Shown: positions 7,572-14,404 of the stretch, in pieces
How positions within the stretch are numbered: the stretch's first letter is position 1
How the letters are laid out: every line of letters starts with the position of its first letter
NCBI GenBank assembly: GCA_964561655.1
Contig: CAZLQG010000016.1
Span: forward strand, 1 to 22,566
DNA: 22,566 nucleotides
Reading direction: 5' to 3'
Source of the DNA: CAZLQG01 sp964561655
Lineage (GTDB): Bacteria; Patescibacteriota; Doudnabacteria; UBA920
Notes under the pieces: model-generated
Seen by the model: the letters and a program-made list of their open reading frames with translations, nothing else
What the model was told of the DNA's origin: nothing
Database searches by the model: none
Made by a program: the position numbers and the translations under genes

Positions 7572-7979
7572 ATGCGGTTAACTTTTTATTTTGGCAATCA
7601 TATAAGTAAAGCCGTCCCCATCTTTACAGTCATTTTTGTGGCTGTTATTTTTTTATTGGTAATTTTAGGAGGCATATCATCCGGGAAAAAATCCGCTCAA
7701 GCAAATTTAATAATTCAAAATGCACAAAATTTATCCGGCGCTTTGTATTATTTTTATGGCGACCAGGATAGGTTTCCAACGGTTTTAGAATTTCAGAATA
7801 AGGACATTATGTTAAATTATCTTTCCTCTTTCCCGCCCGCGGATTTTATTTCTGAAACATGCCCGGAAAATTATATTTATAAAAGGCCTTCATCAAAAAG
7901 TTTTGAATTATTTTTTTGTTTGCCTAAAGGCGCTCAAGAATACAGCACCGGATGGAATAAATATGAGGCAGGAGGATAA
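7572..7979 (+). CDS. Divergent pilin-like membrane protein without prepilin signal
   Basis: The 135-residue protein has one N-terminal hydrophobic helix (about 16-36), then a segment AQANLIIQNAQNLSGALYYFYGDQDRFPTVLEF that matches the second half of the pilin N-terminal helix and the following 'Y..FP' turn. A two-cysteine C-terminal part follows (SETCPENY and FELFFCLPKG). This is the layout of a minor pilin or pseudopilin, but there is no Gly-Phe-Thr-Leu-Glu cleavage motif, so PilD should not process it. It may be a membrane-retained pseudopilin or assembly factor. It begins immediately after the pilin hairpin, with no Shine-Dalgarno seen. No named family is claimed. Confidence 0.55.
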   Translation: MRLTFYFGNHISKAVPIFTVIFVAVIFLLVILGGISSGKKSAQANLIIQNAQNLSGALYYFYGDQDRFPTVLEFQNKDIMLNYLSSFPPADFISETCPENYIYKRPSSKSFELFFCLPKGAQEYSTGWNKYEAGG

Positions 7980-8019
7980 GATTAAGGTTTAGGTTAATTT
8001 TTGCCGCCCTTGTATTTAA

Positions 8020-10005
8020 ATGTTTGGAATTTTAAGATCACCTTTCAGGGAAAATAGAATTTTTGGTATACTGGCTTTGGCCGTTTTGGCAGTGCCTTTG
8101 CTTTTTAGCGTCTACGCATACGAAAATTTTGAAAGCGTTAAGTATCCGCTTTTTTTGATATTTACAAGTTGGGCATTTTTGGTTTTTTTAAAAAAAATTA
8201 AGATTTCAACTTCTGGAATTTTTTCAATTAGGTTCCACAAGCCTGTTTTTGGGATTCTGCTTTTGCTTTGGCTTTTCGCCTTGCTGTCTACTTTAAGCTC
8301 TTTTGACTTGCTAAATAGTTTTTTTGGTTTTTATTATCGTTTTACCGGAAGTTTTTTATTTTGGAGCTGTTGGATTGTTTTTGTATTTCTGCTTTTGCAG
8401 ATTTTAAATAAAGAGCGGTTGTCTTTTTTGTCTAAACTTTTAGTTTTTGACGCGGGAATCATTGCCCTGCTTGGGTTCATACAGAGTATGGGCGTAGCCT
8501 TTTATGAAGGATTGACTATCGCAGGGTTTATTCGGGCCCCAAGCCTTTTAGGTAATCCGAATTTTTCTTCGCTTTTTTTGGTGGGCGTTTGCCCTTTGGC
8601 TTTGGCGCTTTTGTATAAAAGTGAAAGATTTGCTTTTCGCGCTTATTACGCGGTAGTTGCGTTTTTTAGCATTTTTACAATATTGGTACTGGCAAGCCGG
8701 GCGGCAATATTAGGCCTTTTGGCCAGCTTTGTCATTGGGCTGGGACTGTTGGCCTGGACCAAATTCGGCAAGCAATTTTTACTAAAAATCGTTTTGACTT
8801 TTGGTCTGTTTGCGGTTTTAGGTTTGTTTGTGTTGCAAGTTAGCCGTGGCGGATCCTTTTTTGAAACTCTAGATTTTTCTGAAACTAATACTAAGCTTCG
8901 CCTGCAGGTTTGGAGCCAGAGTTTATCGGTCATATCCGAATTTCCCTGGCTTGGTGGCGGACCCGGCACTTTCCATATTTTATTTGAGCAGAGCCGGGGT
9001 AGCGATTTAGCCGGGCAGGGGGGAATATTTGACGACGCTCATAATTTATATTTGCAACTGGCCGCTACTTCAGGTTTGCCCTTTTTGTTGGTATTTTTGA
9101 TTTTGTTTTGTTTGGCGGCATTTTTGGCTGTAAAAAAACTCAAAACCACACCGGATATACAGGCTTATTCGTTTTTGGTCGGCTTGTCTGGAGTTTTAGT
9201 TGGTGCCGCTTTTAACCCGGTGCCTCTGTCGCTTTATTTGCTTTTGGGAGTTTTATTTGCAGGTTTAACTTATGAATCTACGCAGCAGTTTCAGTTCAAA
9301 ATCCCAATTGTCTTTAGGCTGCCAGTAGGCCTTTTTGCTTTTTTTATTTTAGCGTTCGGTTTTGCGGTTATTGTAAGTGAGCATATTTTTTTCTACGGCT
9401 ATCAGAAATATTTTGAAGATGATTTTAAACAAGCGCGAGTTTTGAGCAATCTTGCCTTAAAAATCAACCCTACCAACCAGTTGTATTATCTATATAAGGC
9501 CGGAAGCGCCATTAGGTTTAATCAGCAGCCTGACAAAATTGTTCCCGAAATTCAGCGGGTTGTGGAATTGCACCCCCAGCAGGCCGGAAGTTTTGTTATG
9601 GCATCAAATTTGTACCATTTGTGGTATATGCAGAACAATGAGTCTGAGCATCTCGAGAAAGCCATAATAAATTTGGAAAGGGCGCTTCGTATGGATCCGT
9701 ATTTCGCCGAACGTTATGGTCAATTGGGGCTTTATTATTACGAATCAGGGGATTTAATATCCGCTAAAGAGAATTTAAATCGTTGTCTTTCTTTAGAAGA
9801 AACTTATTTTCCTGCCTGGATGCTTTTGGCAAAGATTTATCAGCTTGAAAATGACCGCCCGAAGGCTTTATTTGCTTTGGAAAAGGCTTATAAACTGCAG
9901 CCAAATATTTTTCAGGTAAGGCAGATTTGGAGCATGGCCAAAAACACTCAAGAAATTCAGGCGGTTCCCATAGAAATCTTGATTGGCAGAGGAACTTTGG
10001 AATAA
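8020..10005 (+). CDS. O-antigen ligase-like (Wzy_C) polytopic protein with C-terminal TPR domain
   Basis: The 661-residue protein has about ten to twelve membrane spans in residues 10-450 and a soluble helical tail. The Wzy/WaaL-type signature is seen as LGNPNFSSLFLVG (about 178), LASRAAILGLLASF (about 225), the extracytoplasmic FPWLGGGPGTF (308-318) and DDAHNLYLQLAATSG (about 340-354). Residues about 465-640 hold TPR-like repeats, e.g. AIINLERALRMDPYFAERYGQLGLYYYESGD. Members of this family transfer lipid-linked glycans to lipid A, other polymers or, as PglL/TfpO, to pilins. Its place between pilin and prepilin peptidase genes suggests, by inference, pilin glycosylation or surface polysaccharide attachment. 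The sequence cannot distinguish ligase, polymerase and oligosaccharyltransferase. Confidence 0.75.
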   Translation: MFGILRSPFRENRIFGILALAVLAVPLLFSVYAYENFESVKYPLFLIFTSWAFLVFLKKIKISTSGIFSIRFHKPVFGILLLLWLFALLSTLSSFDLLNSFFGFYYRFTGSFLFWSCWIVFVFLLLQILNKERLSFLSKLLVFDAGIIALLGFIQSMGVAFYEGLTIAGFIRAPSLLGNPNFSSLFLVGVCPLALALLYKSERFAFRAYYAVVAFFSIFTILVLASRAAILGLLASFVIGLGLLAWTKFGKQFLLKIVLTFGLFAVLGLFVLQVSRGGSFFETLDFSETNTKLRLQVWSQSLSVISEFPWLGGGPGTFHILFEQSRGSDLAGQGGIFDDAHNLYLQLAATSGLPFLLVFLILFCLAAFLAVKKLKTTPDIQAYSFLVGLSGVLVGAAFNPVPLSLYLLLGVLFAGLTYESTQQFQFKIPIVFRLPVGLFAFFILAFGFAVIVSEHIFFYGYQKYFEDDFKQARVLSNLALKINPTNQLYYLYKAGSAIRFNQQPDKIVPEIQRVVELHPQQAGSFVMASNLYHLWYMQNNESEHLEKAIINLERALRMDPYFAERYGQLGLYYYESGDLISAKENLNRCLSLEETYFPAWMLLAKIYQLENDRPKALFALEKAYKLQPNIFQVRQIWSMAKNTQEIQAVPIEILIGRGTLE

Positions 10006-10021
10006 GCTAAAATATGAAAAT

Positions 10022-10825
10022 ATGGAAATTTTGAATTTAGTTTTAATTTTTATTTTAGGAAGCGCAGTAGGAAGTTTTTTAAACGTGGTTATTTTGAGGC
10101 TTCCCAAGGGTCAAAATTTGCGTGGCCGCAGCGCTTGCCCTGCCTGCGGCAAAACATTGTCAGCCTCCGAGCTTGTTCCGCTTTTGAGCTTTTTGTGGCA
10201 GAAAGGCAAATGCAAGCGCTGCGGCAGAAAAATTTCCGCAAGATATTTTTTGATTGAATTGATCACAGCAACGGTTTTTTTAGCAACTTGGATATTTATT
10301 TCCCCGAAAGATTTAACAGATTTTTTACTTTTGACAAAATGGCTTTTGGGCTTAAGCGTTTTTATCGCGGTTTTCGTAATAGATTGGGAGCATTATTTAA
10401 TTTTTGACAGCGTTGTATTTACAGGTTTGTTGGGCGTAAACGCGCTGAATTTAGTTTTAGATTATGCAAAGCAGGCTGGGCTGGTCGGTTTTTCGACGAA
10501 TTTTTTTGGCGGCATATTTGCCGCGCTTTTGGCAGCTTTGCCGTTTTTTGCTTTATGGTTTTTTTCCAAAGGCAGGTGGATGGGTTTTGGGGATGTAAAA
10601 TTGGCGTTATTTTTAGGCGTCGTCTTTGGCTGGCCTCTCGTTTTAGTTAATTTGTTTTTGGCAGTATTTTCCGGCGGGATAATTTCATTGTTGTTGTTGC
10701 TTTCCGGTAAAAAGAGCCTAAAGAGCCAAGTGCCTTTCGGGGTGTTTTTGACTTTTTCGGCAATGCTAACGATTTTTTTTGGACAAAATATGATGGCATG
10801 GTATTTGTCTTTAATTGGTTTTTAA
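10022..10825 (+). CDS. pilD: PilD, prepilin leader peptidase
   Basis: Membrane aspartyl protease (A24 family) that removes the leader of prepilins and, in many species, methylates the new N-terminus. With the ATG at 10022 the protein is 267 residues. The N-terminal motif GSAVGSFLNVVILRLP is diagnostic. Two zinc-binding CxxC pairs (C39/C42 and C64/C67) are kept. The two catalytic aspartates are D121 (FVIDWEHYLIFD) and D191 in the GxGD motif, here MGFGDVKLALFLG. About seven or eight membrane spans follow the usual layout. The first ATG in the frame was chosen; an upstream TTG at 9983 would overlap the preceding gene by 23 bases and add a hydrophilic extension. Its substrates are probably the pilin and the pseudopilins in this locus. 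Confidence 0.96.
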   Translation: MEILNLVLIFILGSAVGSFLNVVILRLPKGQNLRGRSACPACGKTLSASELVPLLSFLWQKGKCKRCGRKISARYFLIELITATVFLATWIFISPKDLTDFLLLTKWLLGLSVFIAVFVIDWEHYLIFDSVVFTGLLGVNALNLVLDYAKQAGLVGFSTNFFGGIFAALLAALPFFALWFFSKGRWMGFGDVKLALFLGVVFGWPLVLVNLFLAVFSGGIISLLLLLSGKKSLKSQVPFGVFLTFSAMLTIFFGQNMMAWYLSLIGF

Positions 10826-10858
10826 GGCTATAATGATAATGATTGTGAGGACAAGATA

Positions 10859-11581
10859 ATGAACATGCTGAAACAAACATACAATTGGCGCAGGGGGTTT
10901 CTAGGGTTTATCCAGCCCCGACATAATGTCGGGGCTGGGTTTACCATAATTGAACTTTTGGTGGTGTTAAGCGTTATGGGTATTTTAATTACATTGATAG
11001 TGGCAAATTTGGCCGGACAAAGGAGTAATCAAAAGCTTAAAATAGCACAGAATGAACTGGTTACGAATTTCAGGAAGCTGCAAAGCTTTACTCTTGCCTC
11101 CCGCAATCTTCCCGATGGTCAGTCGGTGCAATATTATATCTTGAAATTTGATTTATCTAAGCCGGACCGCTACACCATTGAAGTACTTTATGACGTTTTA
11201 AGTTCACCCGGATTGGCGTCTGTTGAAACCGTGTTCTTTCCGGAGGGTATTCGGCTGGCGGTGAATGATCCTATTGTTATCAATCGTCCTTCGGTGATCC
11301 CTACTCAAAAAAAACCCGCGTATCCAAACGGTTGTGCTTTAGTCGCTTTTAAATTACCGTTTGCTAAAACCCTTATTTCCTATGCTTCTACTGACGGCTG
11401 TAAACAGGATAACTGGAATCCCAGCACGGACGATTATGAAAAAATTATTAATTTTGTTATTAATGTCAATAATTATCCCGTAAGCGCCGACTCCGAAATA
11501 ATCATTAATTTAGCCGATAAAGACGGGAAATTATCACGCAGCGTGAGTTTGGATGGAGTTACGGGCTTGGTTAACTTTTAG
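10859..11581 (+). CDS. GspH/FimT-like minor pseudopilin with a long leader
   Basis: First of four minor pilins, probably part of the priming tip complex. The 240-residue protein has an unusual 27-residue leader ending RHNVGAG, then the mature start FTIIELLVVLSVMGILITLIV with Gly -1, Phe +1 and Glu +5. The rest (ELVTNFRKLQSFTLASRNLPDGQ) has the GspH/FimT pattern. The leader contains the product of a 27-base palindrome (10912-10938) inserted in frame just before the cleavage site. GAGGA about 8 bases before the ATG serves as the ribosome-binding site. Two cysteines (about residues 159 and 181) might form a disulfide. It heads the order GspH-GspI-GspJ-GspK. Confidence 0.85.
   Translation: MNMLKQTYNWRRGFLGFIQPRHNVGAGFTIIELLVVLSVMGILITLIVANLAGQRSNQKLKIAQNELVTNFRKLQSFTLASRNLPDGQSVQYYILKFDLSKPDRYTIEVLYDVLSSPGLASVETVFFPEGIRLAVNDPIVINRPSVIPTQKKPAYPNGCALVAFKLPFAKTLISYASTDGCKQDNWNPSTDDYEKIINFVINVNNYPVSADSEIIINLADKDGKLSRSVSLDGVTGLVNF
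10912..10938. repeat. Palindrome inside the pseudopilin leader
   Basis: CCAGCCCCGACAT (10912-10924) and ATGTCGGGGCTGG (10926-10938) are exact reverse complements around a single A. The palindrome is read in frame as IQPRHNVGAG and lies immediately upstream of the PilD cleavage point. The CCCGAC/GTCGGG core recurs in the hairpin at 19168-19189, suggesting a dispersed palindromic repeat. Confidence 0.75.
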
Positions 11582-11590
11582 GTATTAAAA

Positions 11591-12283
11591 ATGCTTAAGA
11601 TTTTTAAAAAATCCAAAGGACAGACATTAATTGAAACTTTAGTTGCAGTATTCATTTTAACCATGGGCATAACCGCGGCTGTGGGCCTCGCGATTTTCGC
11701 TCTTTCTTCGTCCAGTTCGGTAGCCAAGCAAATTATAGCCACGGGTTTGGCCAGGGAAGGTATAGAGGCGGTTAAGAATATGAGGGATACCAACTGGCTT
11801 AAAATAGCCAGTATTGATACAAATTGTTATGACTATGAGACCGGTAGCAATAATGCGCGATGCTATAAGTCTTGGCTAAACCCTCCTGAAAGTGATAATT
11901 TTGATTTAGATCCTCCCAGCGATGAAAAAAGTTATAGTCTGGAAATAGATCCTTCCGGCCAGCTTTTCTGGGATTTAAAAATTGAAAACAGCAAATATGG
12001 GTTGGACTTCGACAGTAATATTTCCGGCCTTTCTTTTAAAGGTTTTTATAAACCCAATACTGTTAATAATTTTGGAAGTTCGAATTTTTACAGAAAAATA
12101 ATTTTAAAGACCAACGGTGTTAATGATGATTCCCCATATAACCGGAATATCGGCCCCAAGCTTCAGGTAATTTCCCAAGTTTGGTGGACGGATAAGAATT
12201 GTCCCAGAAGCGCGAACTGGCCGGGTTTGGGTAAATGTTCGGTGGAAATCCAGACCAATTTGACCAATTGGAGAAATTTTTAG
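11591..12283 (+). CDS. GspI/PilV-like minor pseudopilin
   Basis: Second minor pilin of the cluster. The 230-residue protein has the leader MLKIFKKSKG and the mature start QTLIETLVAVFILTMGITAAVGLAIFA; Glu +5 is present and Gln replaces the usual Phe at +1, which occurs in this group. The segment AKQIIATGLAREGIEAVKNMRDTNWL (about 50-75) is characteristic of PilV/GspI proteins of Gram-positive and CPR bacteria ('A..LA.EGiE...n.Rd..w'). Two cysteine pairs are seen (in TNCYDYE/ARCYKSW and KNCPRSAN/GKCSVEI), which could form disulfides in the extracytoplasmic domain. It starts 9 bases after the previous gene and is followed after 9 bases by the next, indicating a single transcript. Confidence 0.85.
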   Translation: MLKIFKKSKGQTLIETLVAVFILTMGITAAVGLAIFALSSSSSVAKQIIATGLAREGIEAVKNMRDTNWLKIASIDTNCYDYETGSNNARCYKSWLNPPESDNFDLDPPSDEKSYSLEIDPSGQLFWDLKIENSKYGLDFDSNISGLSFKGFYKPNTVNNFGSSNFYRKIILKTNGVNDDSPYNRNIGPKLQVISQVWWTDKNCPRSANWPGLGKCSVEIQTNLTNWRNF

Positions 12284-12292
12284 ACAGAAGTT

Positions 12293-12973
12293 ATGAATAT
12301 AAAATTAAAAATGAAAAATAGGCAGCAGAATTATCAGGCTGGTTTTACCTTAATGGAGATAATCGTGGCCACTACAATTTTTGCTTTTGTAAGCGCCGGT
12401 TTGATGGCGCTGTTTAATTTGACTTTAAAAATCAACCGCCGCGCGGAAGCCCTGCGCCAAGCTACTCAGGGCATGAGAAGTTTTATGGAATTTTTGGTGA
12501 AAGACGTGCGCAACGGGCAAATTGATTATTTTGTTATAAACGGAACCGTTAAAGCTTCTGCAATCGGTCCCTGCGGTCCGCCTTCTATTGTGGGACAGTC
12601 TACATATTTATCTAAAGAAAACAAGCTGGGTATTATAAGCCCGGAAGGCATTGAGGAGTGCGTGTATTTTGGTAACGAGTCGGGAATTTATGCTTTGCCC
12701 AACGATTTTATTGAGCCCGCAGGCACTTTAGTTCTTGAAAGGTCAGACGGCATAAAAAGAATTTTAAATCCTCCGAATTTCAGAGTGGAAAATTTGATGT
12801 TTCTAATTAGGCCGCCAAAAGATCCATATACAACTACAGGGGGCCTTGTTGAAGTCCAGCCTTTTGTAACTATAATTGCTAAGTTTGTAACCCAGCTTTC
12901 TACAGGTGAGGATTACCCTATTTATTATCAGACATCCGTTTCAACCAATAAATATGACGTTCCTAAAGAATAA
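12293..12973 (+). CDS. GspJ/PilW-like minor pseudopilin
   Basis: Third minor pilin. The 226-residue protein has a basic leader ending QAG and the mature start FTLMEIIVATTIFAFVSAGLMALFNLTL with Glu +5. The following KINRRAEALRQATQGMRSFMEFLVKDVRNG is the PilW/GspJ-type pattern, in which the helix leads into a conserved 'l.rdiR' region. Two further cysteines (in IGPCGPP and EECVYFG) may pair. ATG at 12293 is used; ATG at 12311 in the same frame would give a shorter leader (MKNRQQNYQAG) of more usual length and is a realistic alternative. It lies in tight tandem with the flanking minor pilins. Confidence 0.82.
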   Translation: MNIKLKMKNRQQNYQAGFTLMEIIVATTIFAFVSAGLMALFNLTLKINRRAEALRQATQGMRSFMEFLVKDVRNGQIDYFVINGTVKASAIGPCGPPSIVGQSTYLSKENKLGIISPEGIEECVYFGNESGIYALPNDFIEPAGTLVLERSDGIKRILNPPNFRVENLMFLIRPPKDPYTTTGGLVEVQPFVTIIAKFVTQLSTGEDYPIYYQTSVSTNKYDVPKE

Positions 12974-12974
12974 A

Positions 12975-13778
12975 ATGCGAAATACGAAATACCAAAAACG
13001 AAACGTTCGGGAAGCGGGAGTTACTTTGCTTTTAGCCATTTTGGTGCTGGCTTCAATTTTGGCTATTAGTTTTAGTTTGGCGACTATATTGTTTACAGAG
13101 GTAAGAACTTCCGGCGATCTTTTGAGGACCGAACCGTCTTTGTACGGTGCCCAAGCTTTAACCGAAGAGGCAATTTATAAAGTGAAGAGAAAAGTGCCGT
13201 CGGCGCAGATAAATTATTCCACCCGAATTGGCAGTGTTTCTTTAAATAACCCGCCGCCAATTGAGAGCAGCACCACTACACCGGTATATCAGGCAAGAGT
13301 GGTAGCAGGTACAGATTTTTACAGTACCCTAAACCGTTATGCTCTTTATGATACTTCTAATCCCGACCCAACGGTAGGGAGCCAATATGGACGAGTTAAA
13401 TTAACTTATTTAACTACCGGCAACAGCGGTTCTCTTTCTGTTTACGTCTGCCAGTTTGACCCTAACGCTGGACCAGATGAATATCAAAATCCGCCGCCTT
13501 GTTCTAACCCGGCTGATTCCACCTATTGGCTTGAACGCGGCTATCTTTTGGACGAGGGAGAGTCGAAAAGCTGGAATTTGAATTCTAACTTGCAGCAAGA
13601 GCTAACTATTTTTAACAGTGGAAGCAGCGGGGATATTTATGTGCAAATAGAGGCTTTCGGTCCTTCTCCGAGCTTTGTGCCCAAAGGCATTCCTTATGCG
13701 GGAGAGGTTTCCGTGGAAGTAAATGGGGAGTTTGGGGATGTATCCAGAAAAATTCGCGCGTTGATTCCGGCAAATTAG
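12975..13778 (+). CDS. PilX/GspK-like minor pseudopilin lacking Glu5
   Basis: Last gene of the pilus locus. From ATG at 12975 the protein is 267 residues with leader MRNTKYQKRNVREAG and mature start VTLLLAILVLASILAISFSLATILF. The +5 residue is Leu or Ala, not Glu, which is the hallmark of GspK/PilX-like proteins thought to cap the pilus tip. The remainder is a large extracytoplasmic region rich in Ser, Thr, Asn and Pro, with two cysteines (VYVCQFD and PPPCSNP) that may pair. ATG at 12954, overlapping the previous gene by 20 bases, is an alternative start; 12975 is preferred because it leaves no overlap. The frame also opens upstream with GTG at 12906, but that would overlap the PilW-like gene by 68 bases. 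Confidence 0.8.
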   Translation: MRNTKYQKRNVREAGVTLLLAILVLASILAISFSLATILFTEVRTSGDLLRTEPSLYGAQALTEEAIYKVKRKVPSAQINYSTRIGSVSLNNPPPIESSTTTPVYQARVVAGTDFYSTLNRYALYDTSNPDPTVGSQYGRVKLTYLTTGNSGSLSVYVCQFDPNAGPDEYQNPPPCSNPADSTYWLERGYLLDEGESKSWNLNSNLQQELTIFNSGSSGDIYVQIEAFGPSPSFVPKGIPYAGEVSVEVNGEFGDVSRKIRALIPAN

Positions 13779-13791
13779 AAAAGAAATTTAA

Positions 13792-13836
13792 AAAATCCGT
13801 TCCGACGAAATGCCAGAACGGATTTTGAGTTTTTTA
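13792..13836. terminator. Bidirectional intrinsic terminator
   Basis: AAAATCCGTTC (13792-13802) and GAACGGATTTT (13816-13826) form an 11-bp perfect stem with a 13-base loop. T-runs follow on the plus strand (GAGTTTTTT to 13835), and on the minus strand the stem is also followed by T-rich sequence. It lies between the end of the pilus locus and the convergently transcribed LysM gene, so it can end transcripts from both sides. Confidence 0.88.
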
Positions 13837-13839
13837 AGA

Positions 13840-14235
13840 TTATTTAGGAATTTTTAAGACTAACCCAGGCTTTAAGGCGAAAGGAGCTTTAAGGTTGTTA
13901 AGAGTCGCTAAAGTAGTCCAACTAATATTGAATTTTTGGCTGATATTAAAAAGCGTGTCTCCTTTGACTACTTGGTATTCAACAAATTGAACCTGATCAA
14001 GATCTCGCGCCGTTTTTTCGTCGCTTGCTCCCAGAACTTGTGGTTGGTTTTGCGAGCTGTCTTGCCCGTTTCCTCGGAAAATCAATAAGACTGCGTTAAT
14101 CCCCAGCCCTATCGCTAAAATCAAAAACAGCGTGCTGGTGATTTTTAATATCCGGTTTCTGGAAAATCCTCTGCCCACCCCGAATTTCAGCCTTGGCGAA
14201 AGTTCAAGCCTTTTTTTGTTTCCGAAGAAAGCCAT
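13840..14235 (-). CDS. Membrane-anchored LysM-domain protein
   Basis: Short cell-wall-binding protein. The 131-residue sequence has a basic cytoplasmic N-terminus, one membrane span at about residues 30-53, a hydrophilic linker (QDSSQNQPQVLGASDEK) and one C-terminal LysM domain at about 85-131 (VEYQVVKGDTLFNISQKF ... LKPGLVLKIP). The LysM consensus 'Y.V..GDTL..Ia..f.vs...L...N.l....L..G..L.IP' is matched throughout. LysM binds N-acetylglucosamine-containing glycans, so the protein probably contacts peptidoglycan from the cell membrane; no catalytic domain is present. It is transcribed on its own, divergent from ligA, and ends at the shared terminator. Confidence 0.9.
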   Translation of the reverse strand: MAFFGNKKRLELSPRLKFGVGRGFSRNRILKITSTLFLILAIGLGINAVLLIFRGNGQDSSQNQPQVLGASDEKTARDLDQVQFVEYQVVKGDTLFNISQKFNISWTTLATLNNLKAPFALKPGLVLKIPK

Positions 14236-14276
14236 TTGTTGTTGATGTTTTCGTTTAAATCAGTTTCTTTAAGTTA

Positions 14277-14306
14277 ATTTTACCATAGATAAAGTAAGGT
14301 TGTCAT
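14277..14306 (-). promoter_or_regulatory. Candidate promoter of the LysM gene
   Basis: On the minus strand, ATGACA (14306-14301) and TAAAAT (14282-14277) are separated by 18 bases, and TGG directly before TAAAAT forms an extended -10 (TGnTAAAAT). This lies 42 bases upstream of the LysM start codon. Confidence 0.5.
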
Positions 14307-14379
14307 TGTGGATAAATATGGATTTAAGATTTTAGGTATAAGATTTAAAATTTGAGTAGCAAAGTACCTATAGAAATAG

Positions 14380-14385
14380 TATAAT
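14380..14385 (+). promoter_or_regulatory. Candidate -10 box of ligA
   Basis: A perfect TATAAT lies 20 bases before the ligA ATG. A good -35 is not obvious; TTGAGT at 14352-14357 is 22 bases away. A short 5' leader is implied. Confidence 0.45.
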
Positions 14386-14404
14386 GTAGTAAATAATCGG
14401 GTTT

